Of a stretch of 64,000 bases of DNA, positions 1-13,394 are shown piece after piece. The notes beneath the pieces were generated by a model that was not told where the DNA came from, did no database searches, and was given only the letters and a program-made list of their open reading frames with translations. Source of the stretch: Taenia hydatigena (Eukaryota; Platyhelminthes; Cestoda; Cyclophyllidea; Taeniidae); NCBI GenBank assembly GCA_036345935.2, contig JADWOT020000003.1, positions 20,540,509 through 20,604,508 on the forward strand, read 5' to 3'. A program made the position numbers and the translations under genes. The first letter of the stretch is position 1. The number at the start of each line of letters is the position of its first letter.

Positions 1-3000
1 GCCTATGCCAATCACCAAAAGCTGATAAACACGAGAACAAAGAATGATCCTTACCGAATTAGTCGGCTTCACAGTGTGGAGAGGTGTTTTACTCGGTAAA
101 CAAAGGATCCACAGTCATTGAGGATAGATCCCTTTAAAAGGAAAATGTCTTCGCTTAGTGGAATAAAATTCCAAGAATGATGACTTTTGCTCTGACCAAT
201 CATCATCGTTTACTAGCAGTCACAGGAGAACCCGGAATATCGTCCTTGAACTAGCTCTGAATAAAACGACTGCGAACTCAGAATCAACTGAGTTTCCCAA
301 AGTCAATGAACAATGACAACTTCACAAAAGTCACATGCACTCTACCGGCATATGACAACTGGTTGCACGAAACCAAGTTGCAACTGGATTGAGTCGAGGA
401 CAGAAGAAACGGGTACGAGGTAATCTTGATGTGAGGATAATTATATTTCTTTGACGTCATAACTTTTAAAAGAGCAATAGCAACATTTCGGAGAGTTCGA
501 GAAGTATAGCCCAATTGAAGGCATCGCATCGCTTCCGCTTTTGTATTTACAGTTCCTCGATTTCGTAGCAATGAAGGTCATTCGAGTAAGTAAATTATTG
601 GTGCATCGAGGAAGGAATTGGGTCCAAGCATATCAGTGCACTTATCTCAACCCAATTGGAAAAGATATAAACTTCTCTAGCAAAAGTGCATAGAGCTATA
701 TTTAACAGTCCTCAACTCCTCTCAGGTGGTTGCCAAGCCAAGGGGAGAGGGGCGATTCTCGTGTGTTCAGACTGGCATTGCCTTTGCGCGCTCACCTCTT
801 GGCCTTCTTAGTTGGCAGAAGACATAGCACTGACGCGACTTTGTAAGAAGGGTGGAGTGGGCTTTCACCTCTTGCCTGTCGTCTGGAGGTGAAAGTCTAA
901 TGCGTTTACTAGCCCACTTTGCGATGCAGGCTAGAGTAATTCAAGTGTCAAGTGCTCCTGCCAGAACTGTCTGTATGGCACAGCGCAACTAAGAGCAGAG
1001 GAGCTCATCGAGGTAGCGGCTGGGGACATCGCTGATGTGAAATGGCGAATGGATTTGGAACGCTTTAGACAATATAAAGAGCCACTTATTTGTGGTCTTA
1101 ATGGGAAAAATGTGTTTAATCCATATAATTCGATTTTTGGAGGGCCCTACTCGAGGTGATGGGTAATGCGTTGGACAGTAGAGCTTCTAAAGTGAACCGA
1201 CCACCAAAGCCCAGGTGATTCAACACTCTAGTGTGACATCAGATTTTCATCATATCAAAACAGTTCTGCATATGCATGCCCATTACTTTGAAGTTCATTG
1301 ACCTATTTGCAACGCAATTTTGTGCAATTGCAGTTATCTTCGACTGACGTCAAGCAAATTAGGTTCCAAATTTCAAAAATGTAAAATTATTTTTAAACGC
1401 GTATTCAGCACTAAGGGCAAGCATAAATGGTTATTCCTGCGGATTAATTTATGCCGGGATCAGTTTTACATACGAGAATTACTCTTTACGCCAAATTCTT
1501 TGATTACGATTTACATATTAAGGGTTTCGACGGCATGGAGGATCCATGATTACGTTGATCAAGCAAAAACAGACTTGTGGAGTAGGATATTTGGCAGCTT
1601 GTTTGGTCTTAATCCTTTGGTGCGTAGGAGCCAGGTCACACCAGAGGTCATTCGCAAAAGCTCACACACCTGCCAGTGTTTAACGGCCTTTTAACCTAAA
1701 ACGTAGAGAAAGCTCCCATTTTATCAAGGCGAGAAAAAGGTCTCCTTCGAACTAGCCAATCGAAGCCAGTCCCGGCTTCCTCCACGACCCCATCTATTTA
1801 AGTAGTATGCACTGAAAAATCGTTCCCAACCGATGGTTGCATAAATGCACCAAAGAAGAATTAGTGCAAGCATTTTTGACAGGATAAAGGAGACAATAAT
1901 GGAACATGGATTACTGCCACGTGTTAATTAAAATTGCATTATCCTAAGCAAATACAGCGACGCCAACGACGATGACAGCGTCACTTGACATGTGTACCCA
2001 CCTGCGGTTTCAATGAGTCACTTATAGTAATCCCTCTCTTCACAACTCAAACAAACTTCAGGAGTGACATGAAAATTACTCTGTGCAATGTACTCTTAAT
2101 AGTGAGGCAAATTCCTAACTTTTTCGTCGATAGAAACCGTTCAAAAGTAGTTATTGCATAGTGCTTCCTTTCATTTCCTTTTGACACGCTGTTCGCTACA
2201 ACGGAGTTTGTGTTCACGTAAACGCCTTTAATGTTGGCTTAGAAAAGGGTATGAAACATTGTATTATGCCACTACTAAGGGTGGAGTTTCCATTTAAGTG
2301 GGTGTAAATTAAAAGGCTAGGGACCAATTGAGAGTTTTGTGGAAAACTTTAGTGTTACTCCATTTGTCTCTATCCTACAAACCTACCACACGCAACTGCC
2401 ATTGGGCTGCCTGTCCAAAGGGGCAGCCTGTCAACATGTATGCTGTCTTTTGTGGAAGAACTTTCTTTGTTTATTTGTTTGTGCGCAGGATGCGCATTTG
2501 CCTTTTAGGCTTGTCATTGCCATACGCGCTGACAAATGGCATCGCCGCCAACACGCCAGCAAGCCTTACTGCATGCAGCAACAGAAAGAAGAAGACGAAG
2601 AAGAAGAAGAAGAAGAAGAAGAAGAAGAAGAAGAGAAGAAGAAGGGGAAGAATGAGAGAACGCAACACACACACAAATGTCAGGTCGGTGTTTTACCCGA
2701 AGTCAATGATTTATTTCTGTCGCAGAGTAATCGGTGGAAATAAGAGGAACGGGGATTATAGGAGAGCTTACCGATCTATATGCTACTAGCTCACCAAATC
2801 AGCAAGTGAGTTGATCGCATAGCGATGAGAACTACTAGCCCATAGCAATATCTGCTTCCTTTTTATAAACTTGTTTCCTATTTTGAAATACAGACATGCA
2901 CTTCAATTGTAATCATTTTCAGATGCGCCCTTTGCAAAATCTATGGAGGATTTTTTGGAACGCTACATCACGATGACGACTACTTCAACTTAGTACGCAG

Positions 3001-3939
3001 GGATAATTAAATGTTCACTACCTAAAATGACATTAAAAGTGAGCTTCATGCCAGGCAATTCTTGTTAGGAGTGATTGCTACGCCGCACACACAGCTACTG
3101 ACGCCACCGGCACATCGAAAGACATTTAACTTGGGTGGGACATGGCAGTTGGCTTTTGACATATACCTTACACAAAAAGGCGCACTCGCCGATCTTTAAA
3201 GCACTTCGATTAAAGTACACGTCTTCTTGTCATTATCAAATGGATGTCACCCACGACATACGACATCACTTGGTTACAAAGGAGGCATGATGCATCGATG
3301 GTATTTTAGAGCATTCTTTACTGTGAGTCGTGTAGGCGTTGCGCTTAGGTTCCTTAAAAGATTGCTATGTTATACCCACATTCCGTTTATATGGGGATGA
3401 AAAAGTCTGGTCACGACAAGGCTATATTAAGTTGGTTATCACCCTTGAAGCCTCTGCAACTTTGATCCATTTTAATAACAATAAATAGTTCACCAAGTCT
3501 TTCATTAAGCCAAGGCTTCTTGATAAAAGTCCAATTTTAAAAATCAGTTCCAATTAACTTACTCCTTTGATTGCCTTCAAAAGATATGCCTCAGTACTTC
3601 ACCGATTATCCTTTCATTGAGGGAAAAATTAGTACCTATCTTCGGTAAAGTGCAGCCGATTCTAAATTTACCAGCAAACGATTAAATTGTGCTTTTGAGG
3701 GCACAGTAGGTTATCTTACTCCAGGGTGGTTGGGTGGGCTACCGCAGGTGGTTTACATGAATTGCCCACGAATTCTCAAAAGTTTTCACTAGTTCTCCAA
3801 AAAACACCTGAAACAAGAGTTATAACAGTGGGCAAGGGGTTTCAGCCTATCACAGAAATAAAGTAAAAATTGATTGGCGGAGTGTAGGGTTCATGAGCTG
3901 CGCTCCACAATAATCAATGCACCCTGTGAGCGGTCTTAT
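1..3939. other. Non-coding stretch, no supported gene
   Basis: Open frames here are short, lack recognisable domains and occur on both strands at the density expected by chance. The longest plus-strand frame near 2.3-2.8 kb is kept open by the GAA repeat it crosses. I see no splice-linked exon chain, RNA gene or mobile-element coding region. The stretch may be intergenic or part of a very long intron of a gene outside the window. Confidence 0.6.
2584..2644. repeat. GAA microsatellite
   Basis: An almost uninterrupted run of GAA/AAG triplets of about 60 bases. On the plus strand it is pure purine, so it can form triplex (H-DNA) structures. It keeps frames open on both strands, giving false lysine-, glutamate- and phenylalanine-rich ORFs. 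Confidence 0.95.
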
Positions 3940-4012
3940 CGATTACCTTTACTTCAAGGCCTGTCTGCAAGCCGTCGCACTCGAGCGCCGTACTAACTGA
4001 GCTAAAGCAGGA
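3940..4012 (-). other. tRNA-like fragment (possible tRNA pseudogene or tRNA-derived SINE head)
   Basis: Read on the minus strand, this begins with a segment resembling a Pol III A box and tRNA D-arm (TTAGCTCAGTTAGTA, followed by GGCGCTCG). A region with the spacing of an anticodon arm then follows. A B box like GGTTCGAATCC is not intact where the T-arm should be, and no 3' acceptor strand complements the 5' end. It is therefore not a functional tRNA. It could be a decayed tRNA gene, the head of a SINE, or a chance match. Confidence 0.25.
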
Positions 4013-5887
4013 AGACTTAGCTTCCAGGGGAAATAACGTTTAAATTTTGGCAATTGCACTCACGCATGCCTGCTAAGTTGACCTGTTTGTGAGGTGGGAG
4101 GGTCCAACTCTTCAAATGGAATAAATTTCACCACTCGCGCAAATGCACACATGGATCATGAATTACACTTTTGTTGTTGACGTAATTTACATCTCCACGG
4201 TACTTTTAGCATTTATCTACGAGATCGACTTTTACGTTTATAAGATGTTTCCCTTGAGACTTAGTCTGACCCAAATTATTAACCGAAAACCACAATTTTC
4301 TGTAAAATAACGCTGCATAATTTTTGAAGACATAAAATGAGGAATTTAAAGCATCCTGTGACTCATTTTAATTGCATTTCTTTACCATATAATTTATTAA
4401 CGGTTTTTTTTTCTTACAAGACATTTGCGTATGTCACCATAAAGTCTAAACAGCTGCCCTTTTTGTTTATTTTGTGATTTCTTCGAAGTTTATGGTAAAA
4501 CTGCGCATAGTTTTCGATGATGCCAGCCTTTTTAGCAATAAAATTTAAACATACAATTCATATGGCATACTAACTGTATGTTTAACTCTTCGTTTTGGTT
4601 TGGCAGGCACTTAAGACTCCGGAAGGCATGGGGTTTGGGTTGTGCCAGTAGTCCCCTTCCCCAATGTGGGCCGACAGTACAAATTCTGCCGTTATGTTTT
4701 CTTTCGCCTTCAGTTCATTTTGCAATGTCACTTCATTTTCCCATTCATCAACTAAAACAGCGCCGTCCTTCGACCACCTTCAGAGCCCCCATTTGGCATG
4801 CTATACGTCACTTACAAATCACAATTAGTACGGCCTAGATTTTAAAATAACCTTAACCGTCAGGATTTTATTATTGGTCAAGCACTCTCCGCGGTGGTAT
4901 TTTAAGAAATCTCAATTCAAAATCAGCTAATTACCATCGATGCTGTCAATTATCATGTCCCTTCCTCCTATTAAAGCCTCTGGGGAAGAGAAAGAGTTTT
5001 AAAATGGGATCATTTCCATTACTGACTGAAAGGTAAGGGGGTATCTGTGGTTTAGGAACTTTTCTACTGTTTTCTCTAGTCAATTACTACTGATATATGC
5101 TCATTATTTTGCAGATAGGTCCACTTGAGGGTCATTATATTTGTGCAACACTTTGACTGCTTGTTCAAATCTTCATTTTGTTTTCGCGGGAACCTTGCGA
5201 CTCTCCGCCTTTGTACCGCCACTAAGCGGCAGGCATAAACTCTGAGTCCTTCTGTGCGCCGGCAAAATATATTTTGTCCAAGTATAGTCTACAATCACCT
5301 TCATTGGAATCCCGAAGCGCCAAAAATGAATAGTTTTATTACTGCACCCTATTATCTTGGAGACAAAATAGTGGGGCGTTTAAATGAATCATTCTTGGCA
5401 AGTAGTGAATGCGGTCTTATCAATGCATATTTCACCAAACCTTCAAAGCTTCAATTATGAGGCATTGTTTTTTACTTTCAAGTGGTCAAATCATCAAAGC
5501 ACTCCCGAAAGTTAAAGCTGGTCAATTCTGTTAACTCTTGATGGTGACTCAGGCCCCTTTTGTATCAAATAGAGCTGAGGCGAAAACACTTTTGGTCTAC
5601 ATTTCCTTTCCTTTTCTATCACGCAAGTAACAAAATTCACTCGCACTAGCTCTTTCAACGTAGGCCCGGTGTTTTTTTGGGCTGCCATTGTTTTGCCTTC
5701 AAAAAGTCCAAAGCTGTGACAAATGACCGGAGTCACATGGGAGGAAAAAGTGGGAAAATGAAGAAGGAGGAAAAGCAACTCTCCAATGTAGAGGAAGGGG
5801 GGAGATGGACTGACTGTCTGAGGTATTGTCAGTGTGAGGAGGAAGGGGAGCGTTTTAATTAGCGGGGATAAAAGAAAGATGGAGACG

Positions 5888-5903
5888 CACACACACACAC
5901 ACA
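5888..5903. repeat. CA dinucleotide microsatellite
   Basis: Eight CA units in a row. Confidence 0.9.
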
Positions 5904-8552
5904 TAACATGGTCATATCTATCAAAGGCAAAGGCAGGTGATTTTATTGACAACTAAAATTTAACTTTAAAACCGGAACTCCCTCTTTTTACGATGCGGAG
6001 TAGTTATTTATTCAAGGATTATTGCAACACTTGGAGACACATTATAAAGCTACTCTCTGAAGTCTGCTACTCCCATCATCAAAGCACAGCCCTCACCCCA
6101 GTCTCATAAAACAAAAGATGCAAATAAGCAGTCCCGGCCTTCCAATGGAGAGCTGTTCTCACTTTCGTGGCGTCTAGGTGGCCACTCATCCAGAAGTCAG
6201 GCAAATAATGCAGAAGCTTCAGTAAATTTTAAGGCCGCCACAACTGTGCTCTCCATCGGCTTCACAAATTACTTGTGGGTTGTGACTGTAGTTTGGGTAC
6301 TCTTAACCAATTGAGGCGGCCCAGCTGGTTACCAACTTTTACATCCGTTCACAGCGAGGGATAACTTCGACTTCAAACTGAGTGGACAAGTTGGATGAGT
6401 TAAGTTCGTCCTCGTTTTTCGTGCGATTTTCAAGGCAGCTGAACAAGAACGAAACCTTTTGAATGGCTATATCGTATCTCCTTCAGAGGTACGGAAACGG
6501 TGGCGATAATGTCTTGACTTAAAGGGTGGAACTGACGGTTTCTTTGAATAGCTTGCACAGTCATCAATGCCATTATGAGAATAATGTTAATGTCATGGAT
6601 AATGTTATGGAAAGCTGTGCGCCCTTTCCTGGAAGCATGACCAGTCCCAAAAGAACTGAGTTACAACATATCAAGAGGAGTAGGTGGGTAGACCTTAATG
6701 GAGTCAGCGCCTTTGTAGGCTAAATAAATTGAGCTGGATTTGATTCTAATCTAGTTATTTATTGAGTAATGCTTGTTTCGATTGCTCATTTGAACAGGTG
6801 GGCTTTCGCAGTTTCCCGCTAGTCATCTATACCACTGTTAAAATTGGGCTTCAGGACTCTCTGCGACCCAAAAGTGATTACAACTTTTACTTACACGGTT
6901 TTTTGAGGAAGCTCTAGTAAAGGAACCATTAATTTTGGGAAATACAGGTTGTTCAAGGCAAATATTATGGCGGCTAGGCCACTGGATGCCGTGATTCTTC
7001 GTCTCAAAGTCAGATTGTTTAATCAAGTTAAAACACTTCGTCCCCTATGACAAAATGAAGTCAAATGGGTGAGCAAATGGTGGTCATGGGTGGTCAGGGT
7101 TCACGGAAGCAGTCAGGCCAAGTGAAATTTAACCTCATCAGGAGGTAGCACAATTTACGAGTGATCTGCTTCACACAACCGGTACGTAGGTGTGTGTGTG
7201 GTCCTTGCCTGTACAAGACGGCTTTCTCACGGGGCGAGTCGAGATGGGTGCATGAAAGGAGGGTTTTCGAGTCGCTATTGTAAAAGTGTATGACATTGTG
7301 CCATACTTGACTTAGTCGCGCCCTGCCATAAAGGCATGTCTTAAAAATTAATGTGAATAAAATTGTTTGGAAAATTAGTTTTGAAGGGAATACCTGTCAC
7401 TTAGGATCGTCCCAACTATGCCAACCTGTTTCAAACGGATCCATTTAAGTGAGACAGCATCATCGTCAAATTTGGCTAATGAGGGATAAACAAATACCGT
7501 TGCTACTGGGATTTTGTTTTCACTCTCAAAATAGCAGTGGTAGAACATTTCAACCCAGATAACCAAGAACAGGTTAAGTGAAAAGTCACAGAGTAAAAAA
7601 TGTTACCGTTCCACGCCATGGTGTTATTCTCAGGCCCAAAGATGGATGCGTTAGACATTATGCAGAAGTCGATTGTCATATGGTGGCATTCTGGTTTCGC
7701 CATCATCACCTTGACGCATCACTCATCATCATCATCACCTTCCGTGGAGGCTGAATCACGGAGATTGCGTGGGCAGAATGTCTATGTGCACACGCATACA
7801 GGGATCGAGTCTTGCGTGACAGGCGCTGTCACAAATGCATGTCACTATGACTTTGCCATTGTTTACCTTAATATATGGTCCCACAATCTCTTAGGAAGTT
7901 TACATAAATACGGGTTTTACCACCACTTAGTTATTTCGCCTTATTTAGAAGGTAATTCACTGACTATGGAATTGATGTGACTTTGTAAATGGAAATGCAA
8001 TTATTTATTGCGCATTGAACTTGGAAATTTGCCGAGGACATTCACGAAGTATAGTTCAAATAACTGCCTTAGGCAGATACAATTGATGCGCTTTAATGTA
8101 AGGACATGGTTGCCCTCATTTTTCATCATTTAACCCCTTTGACAGTATTCTTAATAGAGGCAATAGTGATTAATGCTGAAGTCGGTAATAAAATTGACCA
8201 GAAAAGGAGATAGGGCAGATACAACGAAGAGTTGCTTTGGTTTATCGTTTTTAGACTGGAGGAGGTGGAAGTTAATTTCACTTGACCTTGTCACCGCCCA
8301 GGCGAGGTGACTATCAAAGCTGCCCATACGAAGGGGATAGCATGGCAGGACTGATTGATTGGTCAACCCAAACATTCCTCAGGTAAACTAAAAAGCGCCA
8401 CTAATCCTAGGCTAAGTACGACTTATGATGCATGATCCGGTGCGGGCCCCGTTGTCATGCCGTGTGGATGTGAATGCGGACCCAGACCAGCAAATTGGAT
8501 GCGAGGCTCGCATGGCGCTGGTGACCACCTCTTAAACCAAGCGTTTTTGCAA

Positions 8553-8571
8553 GACTAGACTAGACTAGACT
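8553..8571. repeat. GACTA pentanucleotide repeat
   Basis: Three full GACTA units plus a partial fourth in tandem. Confidence 0.9.
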
Positions 8572-9432
8572 GGGCTACGATTCCATGTTCGACAAACAAA
8601 AAAAACAAGTCATGAGAGGATAGTCGAAACAAAGAAATAGGAAACATTTTATTGTTTTTCCTACAACTGACCGAAAACAGAAATAATAGATGCTTGCAGG
8701 CAAAACACCGCGTAAGATAGGTTAGTGCAAGGCTACACCTCTATGAAATAGTGGATAAAAAGCTTGCGCAGAAACATTTTAGCACCGCAAAAAGAGGCGG
8801 AATATTTGAACGGCTAAATTACCAAGAGAACCGGCGCAATTAATCTCACTTTTCCGGAAAACTGATGGCCAGTAATGATAAGCAAATATTTACAAATTAG
8901 CGGTTTATGCCCCTAAAAATTCGATGGTTAATTTGAACTGCCTAGATAACTCAAAGGCCGAAGGAAACTTACGGTTTCCTTGGCGATTTGGACTACGAGA
9001 TGAATAAATAAATAAATAACTATATAGACAAGACGAAATTTTAGGGGATTAAACGATCTTAAATTGGACCGGTCCCCAAGTGTTCCTAAACGTGACTTAG
9101 TCATGATCAGCAAAGAAACTTTTAATTTTTGTCACTATCAAGGAGTCATTTTTTACACTGGCACCTCAGACGGCCTAAAGCTCTCTAATTTGTTTCGGAA
9201 TCTTTTTTTCAAATGAACTAATAACTGTTGCAGTGAATAACAGCATACTAATTTGTTTAAAAGTTAAATAAATTTAAGTCAAATTTATCAAACCACTAAG
9301 CAATCAAAAGAGCCACATATTTCCGCGCAGTGGATGGTAATAAAGTGTTAATCCTAGGCCATACGGATGGAGGACTTTTGCCATGTTTGTTGCGCGCGTC
9401 ACACATATGTGACGCTTGGGTTTACTTACTTC

Positions 9433-9448
9433 ATGCATGCATGCATGC
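9433..9448. repeat. ATGC tetranucleotide repeat
   Basis: Four perfect ATGC units. The unit is self-complementary when phased as TGCA or GCAT, so the tract is palindromic and alternates purine and pyrimidine. Confidence 0.85.
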
Positions 9449-12400
9449 ACGGTCACACAAGCCGTGCCATAAACAAATTTTGTGAACATTTTTTTATTTT
9501 TTAAGGGATAATTGAGCTTGACCAAAAAGTAAGGAGCACCAGTACCATGTGGATGACCATGCCAACCTCTGAATACGTCAGAAATCCAGCGGATTACTCA
9601 CTCAACCTTGGCTGATTAGTCTAAAAAACTCTAAAAAGACCAAAATACATAAATACGACGTAAAACGCCTTCATATGGTAACAGTGATTCGAGTCCGTTA
9701 ATAAATGGATGATTAAATAACTTTTCCTCGTTTCCAAAAGTTTATTCGATCCTGTATCAAACTTCTCCTTTTGCATTTATGATCCGACAATGCATTTTAG
9801 TAATATATTTTTAAGATTTGTCTTCCTCTCTAAAACTTCAAGAGTTTGTGGCTACAAGGGTCTCGAAGGCATTTCAATCATCACCGCTAGACTCTATTCT
9901 CGCTCTAATCTGCTACACACTAGTAAGGTTTTTGTGACCACTTCAACTGCTGCTTGAAAATTAGGAAATGAAATCCTTGCCAAACCCATGACATTCCATA
10001 GACTACTTTTATCGCTTACTCCTCACTCATCTAGTTGTGACATATAACCTGGTGACACCAAATAACAACGATTTAATAGGCCTACTGGAGGAAGAAAATC
10101 CGATTGTCACCTATGTGTGACGCTAGCAGTAAGAATGTTAAAATTGATTCGGAGAGCACTGAGCAGAAATATTTCTATAAAAGACTCACTTCTGAGACAG
10201 TTGATAACCGGAAAAATGGACACAACAGAGCAGATTCTTCTGTGGTCGACTCATTTAGCTGTTCTAAAATAAACTAGCCTAGCAGGACTGTGCTGACCCA
10301 ACCAAGTGGGCAAGATTGATTTGCTATTCTGTGAAATCTGACCTGCCACCGAGTCGTTATGTGTCAGAGATGAGGGAGATGGGACATTATTCATGCCGAT
10401 TTCAACCTTCAAAAGGCGGTCATCGCTCCGAACCATTAATAATCTCTGTGAGGTTGCATTTGAGTCGGCCAAACACCCGTTTTGGCACTACCAACGTGAA
10501 GGCCCGTCACCACTTTTATCAGCCGAAACTATGAACTAATCGGGGCCGTGATCTACAGCATAGATCATGGCGATGGCGTCGTGCGGTGTGGTGCAGGGGG
10601 AAGGCTATGTCTAGCAGGCTAATAAATGCTCTCTGCATGATTCTGAAAGGCGACTTGGTTGCCGGTGATAGCACTCATTAAATGAATTATACCAAAGACA
10701 TATTGGCACAGAAATGGGCCTGAATGTTAGGTCGACCGACAAGGAAGACTTATTTTACTTCTTCCTTCCCTCATTTCTCTTAATGGACTGTGTAGAAAGC
10801 CAACCCGTCGAGTTCAGATTTGAGTGTCTGCGACGGTATAGTGTGTGACGGAGTAGAATTTCGACTTTTGAGTTTGTAAATGGGAAGAACGCATTTCAAA
10901 GAATAAAAAATGTAATCCTCTTCCGCATGTTTACCAGGTTTAACACCTATTTTCTAGTCTCATATTTTTACCGACGCTTGTAAAATGACTGCGGCTTTGA
11001 GATTCGCTAATGCCACTGAACTTGCCTAAAACAAACTGATCGCCAGCTCTAGACGGATTTTTGAATATGTAAGCGTGCCTAAAAAACTATTATGCAACTT
11101 CATGAAAGGCTATTAGTCAAACACACACTGGATGAACGCACGCAAAAATGACTGCCGGGTCCGTAGGACGGGGAAATTAACTACAGTAGCGTCACTGAAG
11201 CGCTAAAACCATTCAATCAAGTGCAGTATCATTGAGAGGATGAGGTTCTCATCACTGCACCGTAAAAGCATCAAAATCCCCTGAGCAACTTTTCCTTCTT
11301 TCTGCTAAGCATCAACCGAAATATAATTTCAACAGAATTCTGATATAACTGAGCTTTCATCAAAATTCAGAGGATAGGCGGTATGCAGTCACTAAAACGA
11401 TTGTCCCGCGTCCAAGGCAGTCTTTTATAACACCCCATTGCTTGATTTGGTTTGTATTGGAATCGCACGAACACTCCAATCCACTGCTGCCGCCTTCGGG
11501 CTTCTCAGCCGTAGGACGTACAAAATGGTCAATGTGCTGTTACCGGCATAGACATGAATGGAACGCCATACAGCCACGATGGTGACCTGACCGAGGAGTC
11601 AGCGTGGTTACACATAAAACTTAAGCATGAACATGAGAACTTAACGATATAGACGGAATCCTTAAAAATTGCTGGTCGACCACTTCTATTTGAGGCTGAT
11701 CGCAGTCTCTGCCGCAGAATTATTCATGTATGGGCTATTTGTCACACTGGAACAGCAAATGCTCCCACCTCTTAAAGCAAGGTTGGGAAAGTGAGTTGCT
11801 CATCTCTTTTCCCTTTTTGCCTGCCGAAACCGGTGATTGGAATGGGAGGCAAGAGTAAACAGTAAATTATTATTCTTTCTAATAAACGGTTGACCTTCAA
11901 AAGTTGCGGAGCCACTTTGCCTGAAATTCGCACACGAAAAAGATCCAATCTTCTCGAGGGTGCGAAAGACTAGTTTATTTATGCCACTGCTCTGCAAGCT
12001 CAATCTATCGTTTGATTCAATGGTGGGGTGTCAATCACCTGTCATCTTAATCCCCTCTGTGTTCGGTTATTTTTCTCTCCCTCTCCAACATCCGAGCCAA
12101 GGGTTAAAACCTTAATCTACTCCACAGCCAAATTAACCTCGATCAAACTAACAACTTAGGAAAACTTCCCTAATGGTAATCAAATTGGGCAAAAAAGTTT
12201 ATGTAGTTGATCAACTCATTCGATCAGCATAGTGGAAGACCTTCACTTGCCTCAAGGAGTACCGCTGCAAGTCTTCTTCAAGAAAACTTTTACCTCCAAC
12301 TTAGGATGGAACCTCGAAATTGACACTGAAGATGTGAAAAAGGCATTGTTAAAGAACAGGGCTCAATTTTTAGCTTGCATGTAGGTTGGGAGGAGCGTTA

Positions 12401-13371
12401 TGACATCACAATGATGATCCAAATCGTGAAGACTTAAGGGTTCGCGTAGTTGTGATTATTGTTTAAACGAATAACGCCTCACTACATTAGTCCTGGCGCC
12501 TCACGTCGGGAAGGGGGATAAATTTGCATTATGTCAAGCATGTGATTCGCTCTCTCCTTTATTCACTTGGCATTCATTACTACTGCAGACAGCATAGGGT
12601 GCACTGGATCAGATGGATTCATTTGGAAAATGGCGTTGACGAAAAAAAGCTCTATGAGGAATCTAAACCCGTCAGTCAACATGCCAGTCTGAGAAGGGAG
12701 GTTGTCATAACATCAGATTATGCCAACTATAGAGAATGCTTCCCCTCTGTAGAAACTTGATCCCGATTATGCATTACAAGGCTGGAATGATTGAGGAATG
12801 TGGACGTGGCCTTGCTAGGCCCTCTGTTGTGAGTTCCCCCAAATTCAGGCATCAGGAGAGGAAGACAACCCTCCACGGCGCTTAACGAGATCAGCACTTT
12901 GGTCATTTGGATCAAATTCGCTTACCACTGTCATGAATGCGGTATCCAGGGTCGTCCCTGAAGACTCAGTTAGACAAATTTGCATGAGAGATAATTTCAT
13001 TGTAAAGCACAGAAATAGGCCTCCTGATGGTCATCAAAACCAAGTGCTGTTTTAATAATTTAGATGGTGAAGAATTTGATTAAGTGAGCAACCGTCAGAT
13101 TTGATTTCTGGTGGGATGAAGACATGTCTCACGAATCACTGCAGTAATATAATTCCGGCTAATGACGGAAATCCTTTGACTTGCCCCAAATAGAGCCTTC
13201 CTGGTTAAAGGCGGGTCGATTTGGAGCCGTGAAGGGGAATGGATATTTATGGCTTTGCTCCCATTAAGTTTTCAAGATCTGAGGGCAGCGATAGGCCAAA
13301 ACAATAAATCCCTGGCGCCACAGATAATTGGAAGACACAGGACCAAATGGCTCGCAAAATGTAGCCAAGAG

Positions 13372-13394
13372 GTGTGCGTGTGCGTGTGTGTGTG
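13372..13394. repeat. GT/GC-rich dinucleotide repeat
   Basis: A TG tract interrupted by single CG steps, alternating purine and pyrimidine nearly throughout. Confidence 0.8.

Noticed and set aside
2328..2789. Plus-strand frames with a long lysine or glutamate run, and a phenylalanine-rich frame on the other strand
   Set aside because: All are produced by the GAA microsatellite; the flanks show no domain or splice logic.
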